64,000 bases of DNA, from positions 62,001-126,000 of the forward strand of contig NZ_CP195158.1 of assembly GCF_051200825.1 (NCBI RefSeq), read 5' to 3'. A program made the translations under genes and the position numbers. Positions 1 to 8,870 of the stretch are shown one piece after another. This stretch comes from Formosa sp030427735 (GTDB taxonomy: Bacteria > Bacteroidota > Bacteroidia > Flavobacteriales > Flavobacteriaceae). Under the pieces are notes generated by a model. The model was not told the DNA's origin. It was given only the letters and a program-made list of their open reading frames with translations, and did not search any database. The first letter of the stretch is position 1. The number at the start of each line of letters is the position of its first letter.

Positions 1-278
1 TCGTTTGTTTTTTTGTAAAGCGATTCAAAACCAGTTAACACCAATCCGTGTACATAATCCCATTTGGCTACAGTTCTATCGTCAATCATATACGATTCTG
101 GACTGCGGTGCATTTCAGATAATGCCATGCGTTCAGACCATTTTAAATCTTTAGGTACTACTAAGGTTTCTGTTGGAGTTTCTGGAGTTTGTTCGGTTGC
201 AGTTGTGTCTTTTTTAGCGTCTTTACAGCTTGCAAAGGCAAGGCCTAAAGTAAAAAGATAAACTAGTGGTTTTTTCAT
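1..278 (-). CDS. Unsaturated (rhamno)galacturonyl hydrolase, GH105/GH88 type, lipoprotein (partial)
   Basis: Only the N-terminal 92 residues are inside the window; the gene runs off the left edge. It starts with a lipoprotein signal (MKKPLVYLF..., lipobox FASC, Cys18), an acidic/Thr linker, then a segment with WSERMALSEMHRSPES and AKWDYVHGLVL, which resembles the start of GH105 (YteR/RhiN) catalytic domains. Such enzymes remove the unsaturated 4-deoxy uronate from oligosaccharides made by pectate or rhamnogalacturonan lyases. That product feeds KduI and KduD of the neighbouring operon. The start is 4 bp from the stop of the DUF4861 gene, so it is the most distal visible gene of the leftward pectin unit. 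The family call rests on a short segment; GH88 is the alternative. Confidence 0.72.
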   Translation of the reverse strand, partial: MKKPLVYLFTLGLAFASCKDAKKDTTATEQTPETPTETLVVPKDLKWSERMALSEMHRSPESYMIDDRTVAKWDYVHGLVLTGFESLYKKTN

Positions 279-282
279 AATA

Positions 283-1308
283 TTATAAAGAATTATTGTT
301 GTTTAATTGGGTTAACGTATCGTTTAGATAACTTAAGAAATCGGCTTTATTGGTAATGCCATTTTTTTCTTTTTCCCAAGCACCTAAAAAGTAAAATGAA
401 ATTGGGGCAGTATTTGGTTTAAAAATAACTAAATGGTCGTCGGTGCCCGTTTTAACTTCTGCGGCGGTATCGACTTTGTAAAATAACGCCATTCCTAATT
501 GGTCTGGCACCAAGGTTTGTTCGCCGTAAGTAGCGATATAGGCCCAGCCTCCATCTTGGTTTTCGCTTTTTATTAAGCCTACCTTATGGTCTACAATACC
601 TGTACAAATACCTTCTATAGCTTCAGAGGCTTGTATGGTATGTTTGGTAATTCTGGAGTCTGGTTTTATGCTTAGTGTCGAGGCTAAATCGATGCGCTTT
701 CCAGCGGTTTCCCAACCTTTGTAATTTACAAAAACTGTTGATGCTTCTGGCGTATTTTCTACACGGGCTGTGGTTTCTTCTACAGTGTTAAAATGTAACA
801 CTTCGTTGTTTACGTAGCGGCCAATAGAACCGATACCCATAGATTTTCCGGCTTTAAGAATATCCATACCCCAATCGCTCATTTCGTGATAAGAATCGAA
901 ACCATCTTGTCCTACATGCGATAATTCTAGAGTGTCTGTAATTTTACCGAAAATATCGATAGCATTACGCCAGTCTAAATACAGGCGGTAACCTACTTTG
1001 TTGCTTTCCCAGCCTGGCCCTTCGTAACGAATATACCACGAATGGTCGGTGTGTTCTTTAGGGACTGTAATTTCCGAAACGTTTTTAAAGCCTGTATTGT
1101 TAGCGTATTCTTTATGGCCTCTAGAACCGTCTACCCATTCGCCGCCTTGGGCAATGGAAATTTCGGCATAGGTTTTTGGTGTTGTAACAACCTTTTCTAC
1201 AGGTGTTTCTGCAACAGGTGTAGCGGCAGTGTCTTCGGTTTTAGTATTGTTTTTACAAGCGGTGAGTACGGCAAGCGATACTATAGGTATTAAGTGAAAA
1301 GTTTTCAT
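283..1308 (-). CDS. DUF4861-family lipoprotein of pectin utilisation locus
   Basis: A 341-residue protein with a lipoprotein signal (lipobox LTAC, Cys18) and a Thr/Glu/Pro-rich linker to about residue 45. The remainder looks like one beta-rich domain of the DUF4861 type (GYRLYLDWRNAIDIFGK, the HEMSDWGMDIL region, a C-terminal FYFLGAWEKE segment). DUF4861 proteins recur in Bacteroidota loci for pectin and other uronate polysaccharides; to my knowledge their biochemical role is not settled, so I assign none. Spacing is 4 bp to the GH105 gene and 6 bp to the esterase gene, so it is co-transcribed with them. The signal peptide places it on the periplasmic face or the cell surface. Confidence 0.75.
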   Translation of the reverse strand: MKTFHLIPIVSLAVLTACKNNTKTEDTAATPVAETPVEKVVTTPKTYAEISIAQGGEWVDGSRGHKEYANNTGFKNVSEITVPKEHTDHSWYIRYEGPGWESNKVGYRLYLDWRNAIDIFGKITDTLELSHVGQDGFDSYHEMSDWGMDILKAGKSMGIGSIGRYVNNEVLHFNTVEETTARVENTPEASTVFVNYKGWETAGKRIDLASTLSIKPDSRITKHTIQASEAIEGICTGIVDHKVGLIKSENQDGGWAYIATYGEQTLVPDQLGMALFYKVDTAAEVKTGTDDHLVIFKPNTAPISFYFLGAWEKEKNGITNKADFLSYLNDTLTQLNNNNSL

Positions 1309-1314
1309 AAAGCA

Positions 1315-2250
1315 TTATGATTTTAAAAAAATGAAATTTAAGAAATTTATGATGGAATCTGAAACGTTATCAAACCATGGATTAAACAACCAAAAGGTAT
1401 GAGGCGCATCGTGAACGGGTGAAATTTGATAGTAAATATTATGCTCTTTTAAAATGGTAATCATCTCGTCGCGACCTGCCTGAAAGCGTTTGAAGTCGCT
1501 TGGTATAAATAAAGTTGGCGGACAATTTTTGTCGACATGAGTTAAGGCCGAAGCTTGTTTCCATAATTCGGGGTTGTTTGCTTCGGTAGCACCTAACCAG
1601 CTTGCCGCAAGAGTGCCTTCTTCAGACTTTGGATGACTAAACGCTAATATACCATCTATATTTATTAAGGCCTGAAGGGCCATTGGCTGGTCGAGATATA
1701 GTTTAGACTGGCCGGTTGTAGCTGCTAATGAGGCTACTTGGGCGCCAGACGAACTCCCTAAAACAGCTATTTTGTTAACATCTATACGATAGTTTGAAGC
1801 GTTTTGCTTTATAAATGATAAGGCGTTAAAAACGTCTAAAACCGCTTTTGGATATTGGTGTTCTGGTGCTAATCTGTAATTGATTGAAAAACAACTAAAA
1901 CCATGAGCTGCTATTGTTGTGGCTAATGGGTTTAAGAGTTCTTTAGTTCCAGATTTCCAAGCACCACCATGAACCAGTATTACGGCCGGATTTTTAGTGC
2001 CTTTTGTGTTTATAAATGCATCTAGCTTTAAAGTATCGTTGCCATAGATGGTGTAAGGAGCATTTAAAAATGCCTTAACGTCTTTTGAGGTTTTACCTTT
2101 GGCAATGGTGATGGAAGGATACTTTTTTTTGGCCTTTTTAAAAGCCGAATGTATGGTATAGCTAGTATCTGTTGTAGTGGTTGTTTGTGCAAAAAGCATA
2201 CTTGTGCAGGCCATAACAAGAGCGTTAAATAAGAGTGTTTTTTTTAACAT
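1315..2250 (-). CDS. Secreted alpha/beta-hydrolase, probable pectin-side-group esterase
   Basis: A 311-residue alpha/beta-hydrolase of the carboxylesterase/HSL-like class with an N-terminal signal peptide ending at FAQ (about residue 21). Visible elements are the oxyanion motif HGGAWK (residues 94-99), the nucleophile elbow GSSSG with Ser167, and a C-terminal HDAPH with the likely catalytic His280 or His284. Related enzymes in polysaccharide loci remove acetyl, methyl or feruloyl groups. Its place between susD and the DUF4861/GH105 genes suggests it strips ester groups from pectin so that GH28 can act; the actual ester is inference. A stable hairpin separates it from susD upstream, which may lower its expression relative to susCD. 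Confidence 0.78.
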   Translation of the reverse strand: MLKKTLLFNALVMACTSMLFAQTTTTTDTSYTIHSAFKKAKKKYPSITIAKGKTSKDVKAFLNAPYTIYGNDTLKLDAFINTKGTKNPAVILVHGGAWKSGTKELLNPLATTIAAHGFSCFSINYRLAPEHQYPKAVLDVFNALSFIKQNASNYRIDVNKIAVLGSSSGAQVASLAATTGQSKLYLDQPMALQALINIDGILAFSHPKSEEGTLAASWLGATEANNPELWKQASALTHVDKNCPPTLFIPSDFKRFQAGRDEMITILKEHNIYYQISPVHDAPHTFWLFNPWFDNVSDSIINFLNFIFLKS

Positions 2251-2283
2251 TACAGTATAGGTTTACGCAGTGGCTTTTAAATG

Positions 2284-2317
2284 AATTAGGAGCCCGATAA
2301 AAATCAAGCTCCTAATT
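2284..2317 (-). promoter_or_regulatory. Intercistronic hairpin between susD and esterase
   Basis: Perfect 10-bp inverted repeat AATTAGGAGC / GCTCCTAATT with a 14-nt loop, in the 98-bp gap after susD. No T-run follows on the minus strand, so it is more likely a partial terminator or an mRNA-stabilising 3' structure for susCD than a full stop of the operon. Confidence 0.6.
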
Positions 2318-2348
2318 CCAGACTAATTCAAACAAACATTATTAAAAT

Positions 2349-3962
2349 TTAATTATAGGCTGGGTTTTGAGGAAAATCGTTATTCTGATTTAAATCTATT
2401 GCGGTTTGTGGAATTGGTCGCAATATTTTCAATTCTCCATTACTTCCAGCAAAACTTCCTTCTTGAACAGTTGGGTTGTACATTGTAGCACGATCAACTA
2501 AAGTACCTGTACGTTTTAAATCGAACCAACGGTGGTATTCTCCAAATAACTCACGAGCTCTTTCATCTAAAATAACATCGATATTTATAGAGGTTAATGG
2601 CGCTGCTTTTGCACGGTTACGTACTTCGTTAAGACGCTCTAATGCGGTACCAGAATTTCCTGCTTTAAAATAAGCTTCGGCAGCAATTAAGTAGGTTTCT
2701 CCAACACGCGATAAAATAAGGTCACGGAAACTAGAACGGCCACTAGCAAATGGTTCGTCTGGGTGATCGAACTTTTTACAAGTAATTAAAGCTGCATCAC
2801 TACTAGCAATTTGTGCTGAATATGTACCATAACCATGGTAAGTTACTCCTGGATGTGCAGCAACGTAATCTATACTATCCTGCTCAGTGCTTTTCCATTT
2901 AGGTTCGTAATAATCGGCTACGGTTAGCGATCCGTGGTCTTTTTTGTCAACATCGTAATAATCGTAATATCTGTCAAAGATTTCAAGCATGAATGTAGCA
3001 TCCCAACGCTCGTCGCCTTCTTCAAATAAATCGATAGTATAATCGGTAGCTATTAAATTATAGCTGCGGTTAGGTGCGTTACCTGCAACTTCGGCACCAC
3101 CTAAATACGATCCAAAGAAGTAAGATTGTTGATGCCCTAAGTTTGTTGGATCTGTGGCTACGGTACTTTCGCTATATTGGATAGAGAAAATTGTTTCGGC
3201 ATTCATTTCATTATCTGGAGTCCAAAGTTCTTCAAAAGGAATAGTTAATGATTGACCTCCAATTGCAGTATCGGCATACGAAGCTGCTTTAGAGAAATCG
3301 TCGCCAGAACCAAAACTTTCGTAACCACGTGTTAAGTGTACTTTAGCTAATAAGTGTTGTACTGCTCTTTGGTTTACACGACCATCGAAACCACCGTTAC
3401 CTACTAAATTTAAAGATTCTTCAAGTTCTGAAATGATAAAAGTGTAAACTTCTTCAGCCGAATTTCTATCGAACGATAATACAGGGGAGTTTATGTAGTC
3501 TGTTACTAAGCCTACACCACCATATGTTTGTACTAATAAAAAGTAAGCATTGGCTCTTAAATATTTAAGTTCTCCTATTCGTGAGCTAATAGATTCGGTT
3601 TGTTCGGTAACATCGGCATAATACAAGCCCATGTTTGCTTTTTGTATCGCGTTGTAACAGTTGTAATACAACGGTTCTATTTCGCTAGTACCAGGACTTA
3701 AAGTTAGGTACTGGCTAATACCTATAGGTTCTGGTGTACGCCCTTCGGAATACATATCGGTACCCGCACAGAAGGTCCATGGTGCACCACCATAAATATC
3801 GCTTAAAATCGCATAGTTCGCATTGATTAAAGATTCGAAACCTTCTGGGGTTACATAAAACTCTTCGGCAACTACATTAGAGCGCACATCTTCTTCTAAA
3901 AAATCGCTACATGAATTTAATAACAATCCAAGTACAGCTACGCTTATAATTAATTTTTTCAT
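2349..3962 (-). CDS. SusD-family (RagB) surface glycan-binding lipoprotein
   Basis: A 537-residue SusD/RagB protein with lipobox LNSC (Cys18) followed by SDFLEEDVRS, the usual start of mature SusD-like proteins. The helical core (TPR-like segments such as ELKYLRANAYFLLVQTYGG) and the C-terminal ELFGEYHRWFDLKRTG and LRPIPQTAIDLN blocks are standard SusD_RagB hallmarks. It caps the SusC channel on the cell surface and delivers oligosaccharide. It is 11 bp downstream of its susC partner. With GH28, GH105 and the uronate operon next door, the ligand is most likely oligogalacturonide; SusD sequences alone do not reveal ligand, so specificity is inferred from context. Confidence 0.93.
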   Translation of the reverse strand: MKKLIISVAVLGLLLNSCSDFLEEDVRSNVVAEEFYVTPEGFESLINANYAILSDIYGGAPWTFCAGTDMYSEGRTPEPIGISQYLTLSPGTSEIEPLYYNCYNAIQKANMGLYYADVTEQTESISSRIGELKYLRANAYFLLVQTYGGVGLVTDYINSPVLSFDRNSAEEVYTFIISELEESLNLVGNGGFDGRVNQRAVQHLLAKVHLTRGYESFGSGDDFSKAASYADTAIGGQSLTIPFEELWTPDNEMNAETIFSIQYSESTVATDPTNLGHQQSYFFGSYLGGAEVAGNAPNRSYNLIATDYTIDLFEEGDERWDATFMLEIFDRYYDYYDVDKKDHGSLTVADYYEPKWKSTEQDSIDYVAAHPGVTYHGYGTYSAQIASSDAALITCKKFDHPDEPFASGRSSFRDLILSRVGETYLIAAEAYFKAGNSGTALERLNEVRNRAKAAPLTSINIDVILDERARELFGEYHRWFDLKRTGTLVDRATMYNPTVQEGSFAGSNGELKILRPIPQTAIDLNQNNDFPQNPAYN

Positions 3963-3973
3963 TTGTTCAATTT

Positions 3974-6900
3974 TTAAAATTTAATACTTAGACCTAATTG
4001 GTAAGTAATAGAACTTACACCACCTCTGGCTAAACTAGCACCAGCCCATTCTGGGTCGTATCCATCGTAATCTGAAAACACAAACGGGTCTAATACGTTT
4101 GCATACACTCTTAGGTAAGATAATTTTAATTTACTTAATAAATTATCGTCAAACTTATATCCAAAAGAGATGTTTTTCACTTTTACAAAGTCTATATCTC
4201 TGTAATATCCAACGCCGTTATCTTTCCAATACGTACCCATGTTACGGCCTTGCGGATAAGAGTTAGAAAAGTTTGGTTCTAAGCCAGCACCGTTTTCTGG
4301 CACGTAATAATCTAAACCAGAAAGTTTTTGTCTACCACGGTCTTCAGTATTGGTAAAGTTAGCGTGGAAGTCGCTATATATTGTAGCACCATAACTTGCG
4401 ATTAAAGAGGCAGAGAAATCGAACTGACCTACATTTAAAGTCGTGTTAAATCCTCCTGTCCAATCTGGAACAGCCTGCCCTATAAAAGTACGGTCTTGAT
4501 CGGCAGTAATTTTACCATCTCCATTTAAGTCTTTTACTTTGGCTTGACCTTCAGATTGGCCGTAAGAAGCAGCTTCTTCACGCTCATCGGCTTGCCAAAT
4601 GCCATCGAATACATAGTTGTAATGTACACCAATAGCTTGGCCAATAAATAAGTTGTTACCTATATCGTCGGCACCATCACCATAAATTTCATCTACACTG
4701 TTTTTGTTTTTAGCAAAAGTGAATGTAGTTCTCCAACGTACGTTTTCGGTGTCTATATTTACAGTTGTTAAACCAAATTCAACCCCCTTATTGCTGATGC
4801 TACCAATATTTGAGGTTGTAGACCCCCAACCAGACTCGATAGGTAGTCTTTGGTCGAATAATAATCCTTCAGATAATCTGTCGTAGATTTCAACCGAACC
4901 AAAAATACGTTGGTTAAAGAAACCATAGTCGATACCAAAGTTAAATTCGCGCGTACTTTCCCAACGTAAAGTAAAATTAGATAAATCTGAAGGTAACCAG
5001 CCATTCGCTGTAGTTCCATTATATTCGTAATAACGCTGTTGATCTAAAATGTTAATTGTTGAATATGGTGGTATATTGTTATTTCCTGTGTATCCCCAAC
5101 TTGCTCTAAATTTCAAGTCAGATATAAAGTTCACGTTTTGCATGAAGCTTTCTTCGCTTAAACGCCAAGCTAAGGCGGCAGAAGGGAAAGAATCCCATTG
5201 GTTACCTTCTGGGAATAATGACGAACCATCCCATCTGTTAGAAAGGGTTATTAAATAACGATCTTTATACGAGTAGTTTAAACGTAAAGCAAAAGAAGCT
5301 AATTGCGCTTTGTTGTAATACGATCCTAAATTGTAAGTAGATTGCTCTCCAGACCCTAAGTTGTAAAAACTAGTGTCGAACGGCATATTTCTAGAGCTCA
5401 AGCTAGAACCTTCGGTTTCTGTTACATAAATACTTTGTAGTGCTAAGAAGTTGAATCTATGTGCTTCATTTATAGTCTTTTCTATGTTAATTTGGTTGTC
5501 CCAAGTATAGTTAAAGTTTTGGCTGTTTTCCATTTGGGCAGATGGTAAGTCGTTATTGCTTACCCCTGTGTTGGTTAAAGCGCCCCAAGAACGGCCACGA
5601 CGTCTGTCGTCGAATCCAAAGTTAAACGTCGATCTGAATGAGAACCAATCTAATGGTCTGTATTCTCCAAATACATTCCCTAACATATTCCAACGTCTAG
5701 TCACATCGCTAGAGTTTTGAATTTCTAAAAGTGGGTTGTACGTTGAAGTCTTGTTGATTATAAAATCTCCATTGGCATCGGTTAATTTTCCTGGTAATGG
5801 AAATAAATTACCTTCTAAATCGTAAGGTGTCATTACAGGCGCTAAACGGAAGGCTTCACGCATGGCATATTGGCTACCTCGTTGGGTATTGCTAAAGTTT
5901 AAAGAAACTTGACCTCCAGCAGAAAATTTGTCGTTAATTCTATGGTTTACGCTCGATTTAAAAGTGTATTTGTCTTGCCCTTCGTTGTCAACATTTCCAG
6001 ATTCCGATTGCATACCTATACCTAAGTTATAAGCTAAACCATTGTCGGCACGACCAGAAATCGATAAGAAGTTGTTAGATTGTGTTCCTGTTTTTAATAC
6101 AGCATCGTACCAATCAAACGTTTCGTTGTTTAAATAACGCTCTTCTAATAAAGAGTTTTGTGTTCCAAAAACGGTACTTTGTAAACGCTCTGGAGTTACT
6201 TGCATTGCATCTGGATTGATGGTGTATAAATAAGCCGATTTGTGATAGTCTACCCATTCTGCAGTATCCATAAATTCTGGTAAACGTGCAGTTTCTTTAA
6301 TTCCGTAAAACGTATCGAAAGATACTGTTAGTTTACTTTTAGCACTAGTGCCTCCTTTTGTGGTCACCAATACAACTCCGTTCCCTGCACGAGATCCATA
6401 AATAGCGGCAGACGATGCATCTTTTAAGATGTCGATGCTTTGAATGTCGTTAGGGTTTAAAAAATCGATACCGTCTGTCGGTATTCCGTCTACAATATAT
6501 AGTGGATCAGCACTTCCTGTAAAGGAGTTGCTACCACGAATGTTAATGCTGAAACTATCTCCTGTTCTACCAGAAGAGTTTTGTACCACAACTCCAGGCA
6601 TATTACCTTGAATGGCTTCCATCGGGTCGGTTACGTTTCTTTCGGTAATTAATTCTGGATCCATGCTAACAACGGCTCCAGTTAAATCCTTTCTTTTTTG
6701 TGTACCATAACCTACAAGTACAACTTCGTTAAGTTCTTCTAAATCGGCTACAAGATCGAAATTGATAGAAGTTCTGCCTTGTACGTTAATTTCTTGGGTT
6801 TTGTACCCTAAATAACTTACTACAATTACAGCGTCTGGTAATACAGAAAGCGAATAATTTCCATCAAAATCTGTTGTTGTTCCGTTCGAGGTATTTTTTT

Positions 6901-7066
6901 CGATAATATTTACCCCAGGTAAGGGCATGTTACTTTCGGTATCATTAACGACACCGGAAATAGTGATTTGTTGTGCAAATGTGACATTGCAAATCAAAAA
7001 GGCCAGCATAAATAAGTACTTATTATAGGACCTCTGATACTTAAGATTTAAAGTATTAAATTTCAT
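3974..7066 (-). CDS. SusC-family TonB-dependent outer-membrane transporter (pectin locus)
   Basis: A 1030-residue SusC-like protein: signal peptide to about residue 31 (CNVTFAQ), a carboxypeptidase-regulatory-like domain (about 33-115, ISGVVNDTESNMPLPGVNI), the EVVLVGYGTQKRKDLTGAV segment typical of SusC plugs, a plug domain with DPLYIVDGIP (about 115-230), then a 22-strand-type barrel ending in aromatic FKF-like residues (LGLSIKF). It imports oligosaccharides across the outer membrane using TonB energy. It is the second gene of the GH28-susC-susD unit, 63 bp after the GH28 gene. The signal peptide has a long, basic n-region; the ATG at 7066 fits best. Confidence 0.95.
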   Translation of the reverse strand: MKFNTLNLKYQRSYNKYLFMLAFLICNVTFAQQITISGVVNDTESNMPLPGVNIIEKNTSNGTTTDFDGNYSLSVLPDAVIVVSYLGYKTQEINVQGRTSINFDLVADLEELNEVVLVGYGTQKRKDLTGAVVSMDPELITERNVTDPMEAIQGNMPGVVVQNSSGRTGDSFSINIRGSNSFTGSADPLYIVDGIPTDGIDFLNPNDIQSIDILKDASSAAIYGSRAGNGVVLVTTKGGTSAKSKLTVSFDTFYGIKETARLPEFMDTAEWVDYHKSAYLYTINPDAMQVTPERLQSTVFGTQNSLLEERYLNNETFDWYDAVLKTGTQSNNFLSISGRADNGLAYNLGIGMQSESGNVDNEGQDKYTFKSSVNHRINDKFSAGGQVSLNFSNTQRGSQYAMREAFRLAPVMTPYDLEGNLFPLPGKLTDANGDFIINKTSTYNPLLEIQNSSDVTRRWNMLGNVFGEYRPLDWFSFRSTFNFGFDDRRRGRSWGALTNTGVSNNDLPSAQMENSQNFNYTWDNQINIEKTINEAHRFNFLALQSIYVTETEGSSLSSRNMPFDTSFYNLGSGEQSTYNLGSYYNKAQLASFALRLNYSYKDRYLITLSNRWDGSSLFPEGNQWDSFPSAALAWRLSEESFMQNVNFISDLKFRASWGYTGNNNIPPYSTINILDQQRYYEYNGTTANGWLPSDLSNFTLRWESTREFNFGIDYGFFNQRIFGSVEIYDRLSEGLLFDQRLPIESGWGSTTSNIGSISNKGVEFGLTTVNIDTENVRWRTTFTFAKNKNSVDEIYGDGADDIGNNLFIGQAIGVHYNYVFDGIWQADEREEAASYGQSEGQAKVKDLNGDGKITADQDRTFIGQAVPDWTGGFNTTLNVGQFDFSASLIASYGATIYSDFHANFTNTEDRGRQKLSGLDYYVPENGAGLEPNFSNSYPQGRNMGTYWKDNGVGYYRDIDFVKVKNISFGYKFDDNLLSKLKLSYLRVYANVLDPFVFSDYDGYDPEWAGASLARGGVSSITYQLGLSIKF

Positions 7067-7129
7067 AATTAGTGAATTGTTAGTTTCGAATTAATGTTTG
7101 AATTTTGTGTTTAGTGGTTCATTTTTCAT

Positions 7130-8587
7130 TTAATTTGTTTCTGTTTGATTTATGTGAGTATTTATTAGTTTTAAGTTGTTTACATGTTCTACACTTTGTG
7201 TTTGTTTTACGGTTTTAATAGTTACATTTTTTAAAGTAATGTCTTCTATCGGGTACTTCTCGTCGCCTTTGGCAAGTATGCCGTATTTACCACCGTTTTC
7301 TACCGTAATGTTTTCTAGATTTATATTTTTTACTCTCGGATAGTTTGTGCCAGATTGGTTTTTGTAAATGCCGTAGAATAGGTTTATTTTTATAACAGCT
7401 TCTTTAACTTGGCCTACGGTAACATTTCTAACGAAAACGTTTTCGACAAAACCGCCGCGTTTAGAATTGGTTTTAATACGTATAGCACGGTCTAAATTAG
7501 GGCTGTCCATTTCGCAATTTTCTACAAACACGTTTCTAACACCCGCAGAGATTTCGCTGCCCATAACTACACCGCCATGGCCATCTATCATTTTACAGTT
7601 TTGTACTAGAATGTTTTCACTTACTATGCCTACGCGTCTGCCTTCATCGTTTCTACCAGATTTTATAGCGATACAGTCATCACCTGTATTAAACACGCAA
7701 TTTCTTATAATTACATTTTTAGAATATTCTGGATCGCAACCGTCGTTATTTGGGCCGTGGCTTTCTACCGTAACACCATCAACAATAATATTGTTCGATT
7801 TTAAAGGGTGAATAACCCAAAATGGCGCATTAATTATTTTAACGTCTTTAATAAGAATATTTTCGCACTCTAAAGGTTCAATAAACGTTGGTCTTAAATA
7901 ATGTCCGTTGCCAAATACTCGTTCTTCAATAGGTGTGTTGTTTTCGGCCATTTCGGCTAAACGATCTCTACCTTCAGGTAAGTGCTGCGATGGTGCTCCA
8001 GGCTTATGCCCGTAACTATCTTTACCACACCAAGGCCACCAGTTGCTATTACTAGCGTTACCATTTAAAGTTCCAGAACCTGTTATCGCTATATTTTTTT
8101 TGCCTTTAGCATAAATTAAAGGTGAATAATTCATCAATTCGTTACCTTCAAAAGAGGTGTGAACTAGCGGATAATAATCGTTGGCATTGTCGCTGAATAC
8201 AATTTCGCTTCCTGTTTCTAAATGAAGATTTACATTATCGTCTAAATGAATAGGTCCCGAATTAAAAACACCTTTTGGAACTATAACTTGACCACCACCT
8301 TGTTTTGTACATGCTGCAATAGCATCTGCAAAAGCTTTCGTGTCTGGTTTATTGTCGTTTGCAATAGCCCCAAAATCTGTAATAGTATAAGTTTTCGATT
8401 GAAATTTCGGAGGCGTAACTGTTTTTGTTAAGTGCTCAGCTTGACTCCAAGGGTCGGATAAAGTTTTTTCAGATTGTGAAAAAACAGTTAATGAGGTAAA
8501 AAATACCATTGAAGCCGATAAATAAATTGTTAATTTTTTATTGGTATAATTAGCAATTTGACCTGAAAACCCCTTTGTTATTAGCAC
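7130..8587 (-). CDS. GH28 polygalacturonase (pectin degradation)
   Basis: A 485-residue right-handed beta-helix glycoside hydrolase. GH28 catalytic motifs are all present: NNDGCDP (Asp282), GDDCIAIKSG (Asp303/Asp304), GHGGVVMGSE (His337) and RIKTN (Arg370, Lys372). It hydrolyses alpha-1,4-galacturonosyl bonds of pectin; the GSEISAGV segment and the FGNGHYLRP insertion resemble exo-acting members, so release of monomeric galacturonate is plausible. The start is uncertain: the longest frame begins at GTG 8587, giving a 20-residue polar leader before the hydrophobic LTIYLSASMVFFTSLTVFS segment; the ATG at 8509 would leave a very short signal. It is the first gene of the leftward unit, with an operator and promoter directly upstream. 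Confidence 0.9.
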   Translation of the reverse strand: MLITKGFSGQIANYTNKKLTIYLSASMVFFTSLTVFSQSEKTLSDPWSQAEHLTKTVTPPKFQSKTYTITDFGAIANDNKPDTKAFADAIAACTKQGGGQVIVPKGVFNSGPIHLDDNVNLHLETGSEIVFSDNANDYYPLVHTSFEGNELMNYSPLIYAKGKKNIAITGSGTLNGNASNSNWWPWCGKDSYGHKPGAPSQHLPEGRDRLAEMAENNTPIEERVFGNGHYLRPTFIEPLECENILIKDVKIINAPFWVIHPLKSNNIIVDGVTVESHGPNNDGCDPEYSKNVIIRNCVFNTGDDCIAIKSGRNDEGRRVGIVSENILVQNCKMIDGHGGVVMGSEISAGVRNVFVENCEMDSPNLDRAIRIKTNSKRGGFVENVFVRNVTVGQVKEAVIKINLFYGIYKNQSGTNYPRVKNINLENITVENGGKYGILAKGDEKYPIEDITLKNVTIKTVKQTQSVEHVNNLKLINTHINQTETN

Positions 8588-8615
8588 TTTGTTAAAGATT
8601 TGTTATAAAATTAAA

Positions 8616-8629
8616 TGTAATCGATTACA
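8616..8629. promoter_or_regulatory. LacI-type operator 1 (GH28-susCD unit)
   Basis: Perfect 14-bp palindrome TGTAATCGATTACA, 28 bp upstream of the GH28 start and directly downstream of its -7 box, where a bound repressor would block initiation. The same sequence recurs at 20562-20575 and, with one mismatch, at 8800-8813. The half-site and central CG are typical of LacI/GalR operators. Confidence 0.85.
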
Positions 8630-8659
8630 CGAAACTAAACATTTAGTATTAAAAAACAA
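8630..8659 (-). promoter_or_regulatory. Promoter of the GH28-susC-susD unit
   Basis: On the minus strand, TTG (8659-8657), a 19-bp spacer, and TAGTTTCG (8637-8630), one base off the Bacteroidota -7 consensus TAnnTTTG. Operator 1 abuts it, the same layout as at kduI. The transcription start should fall inside the operator. Confidence 0.6.
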
Positions 8660-8799
8660 ATTTATTTTAAAAAAAAGTGGTAAATATGTAATTAGATGTG
8701 TTTTTTTTGGTAAAATGAAAACTTTATCACCTTAAAATTATATATTTAACAATTGGATGTCGATTTTAGGGAATTAACATAGCTTTAGCACAGGGTTTA

Positions 8800-8813
8800 T
8801 GTAATCGATAACA
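8800..8813. promoter_or_regulatory. LacI-type operator 2 (lacI upstream region)
   Basis: TGTAATCGATAACA, 13 of 14 bases identical to operators 1 and 3. It lies 58 bp upstream of the lacI start and 170 bp from operator 1. It may give autoregulation of the repressor or, with operator 1, a DNA loop. I see no clear -7 box for lacI to pair with it. Confidence 0.65.
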
Positions 8814-8870
8814 TCACATTTTTAAAAATAAATTAACTAACTATATTCTTTTTATTGTTAACCTTGCATA

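Noticed and set aside
8859..8866. TAACCTTG as the -7 box of lacI
   Set aside because: It lies 4 bp before the start codon, which would give a leaderless or truncated message; only a partial match.
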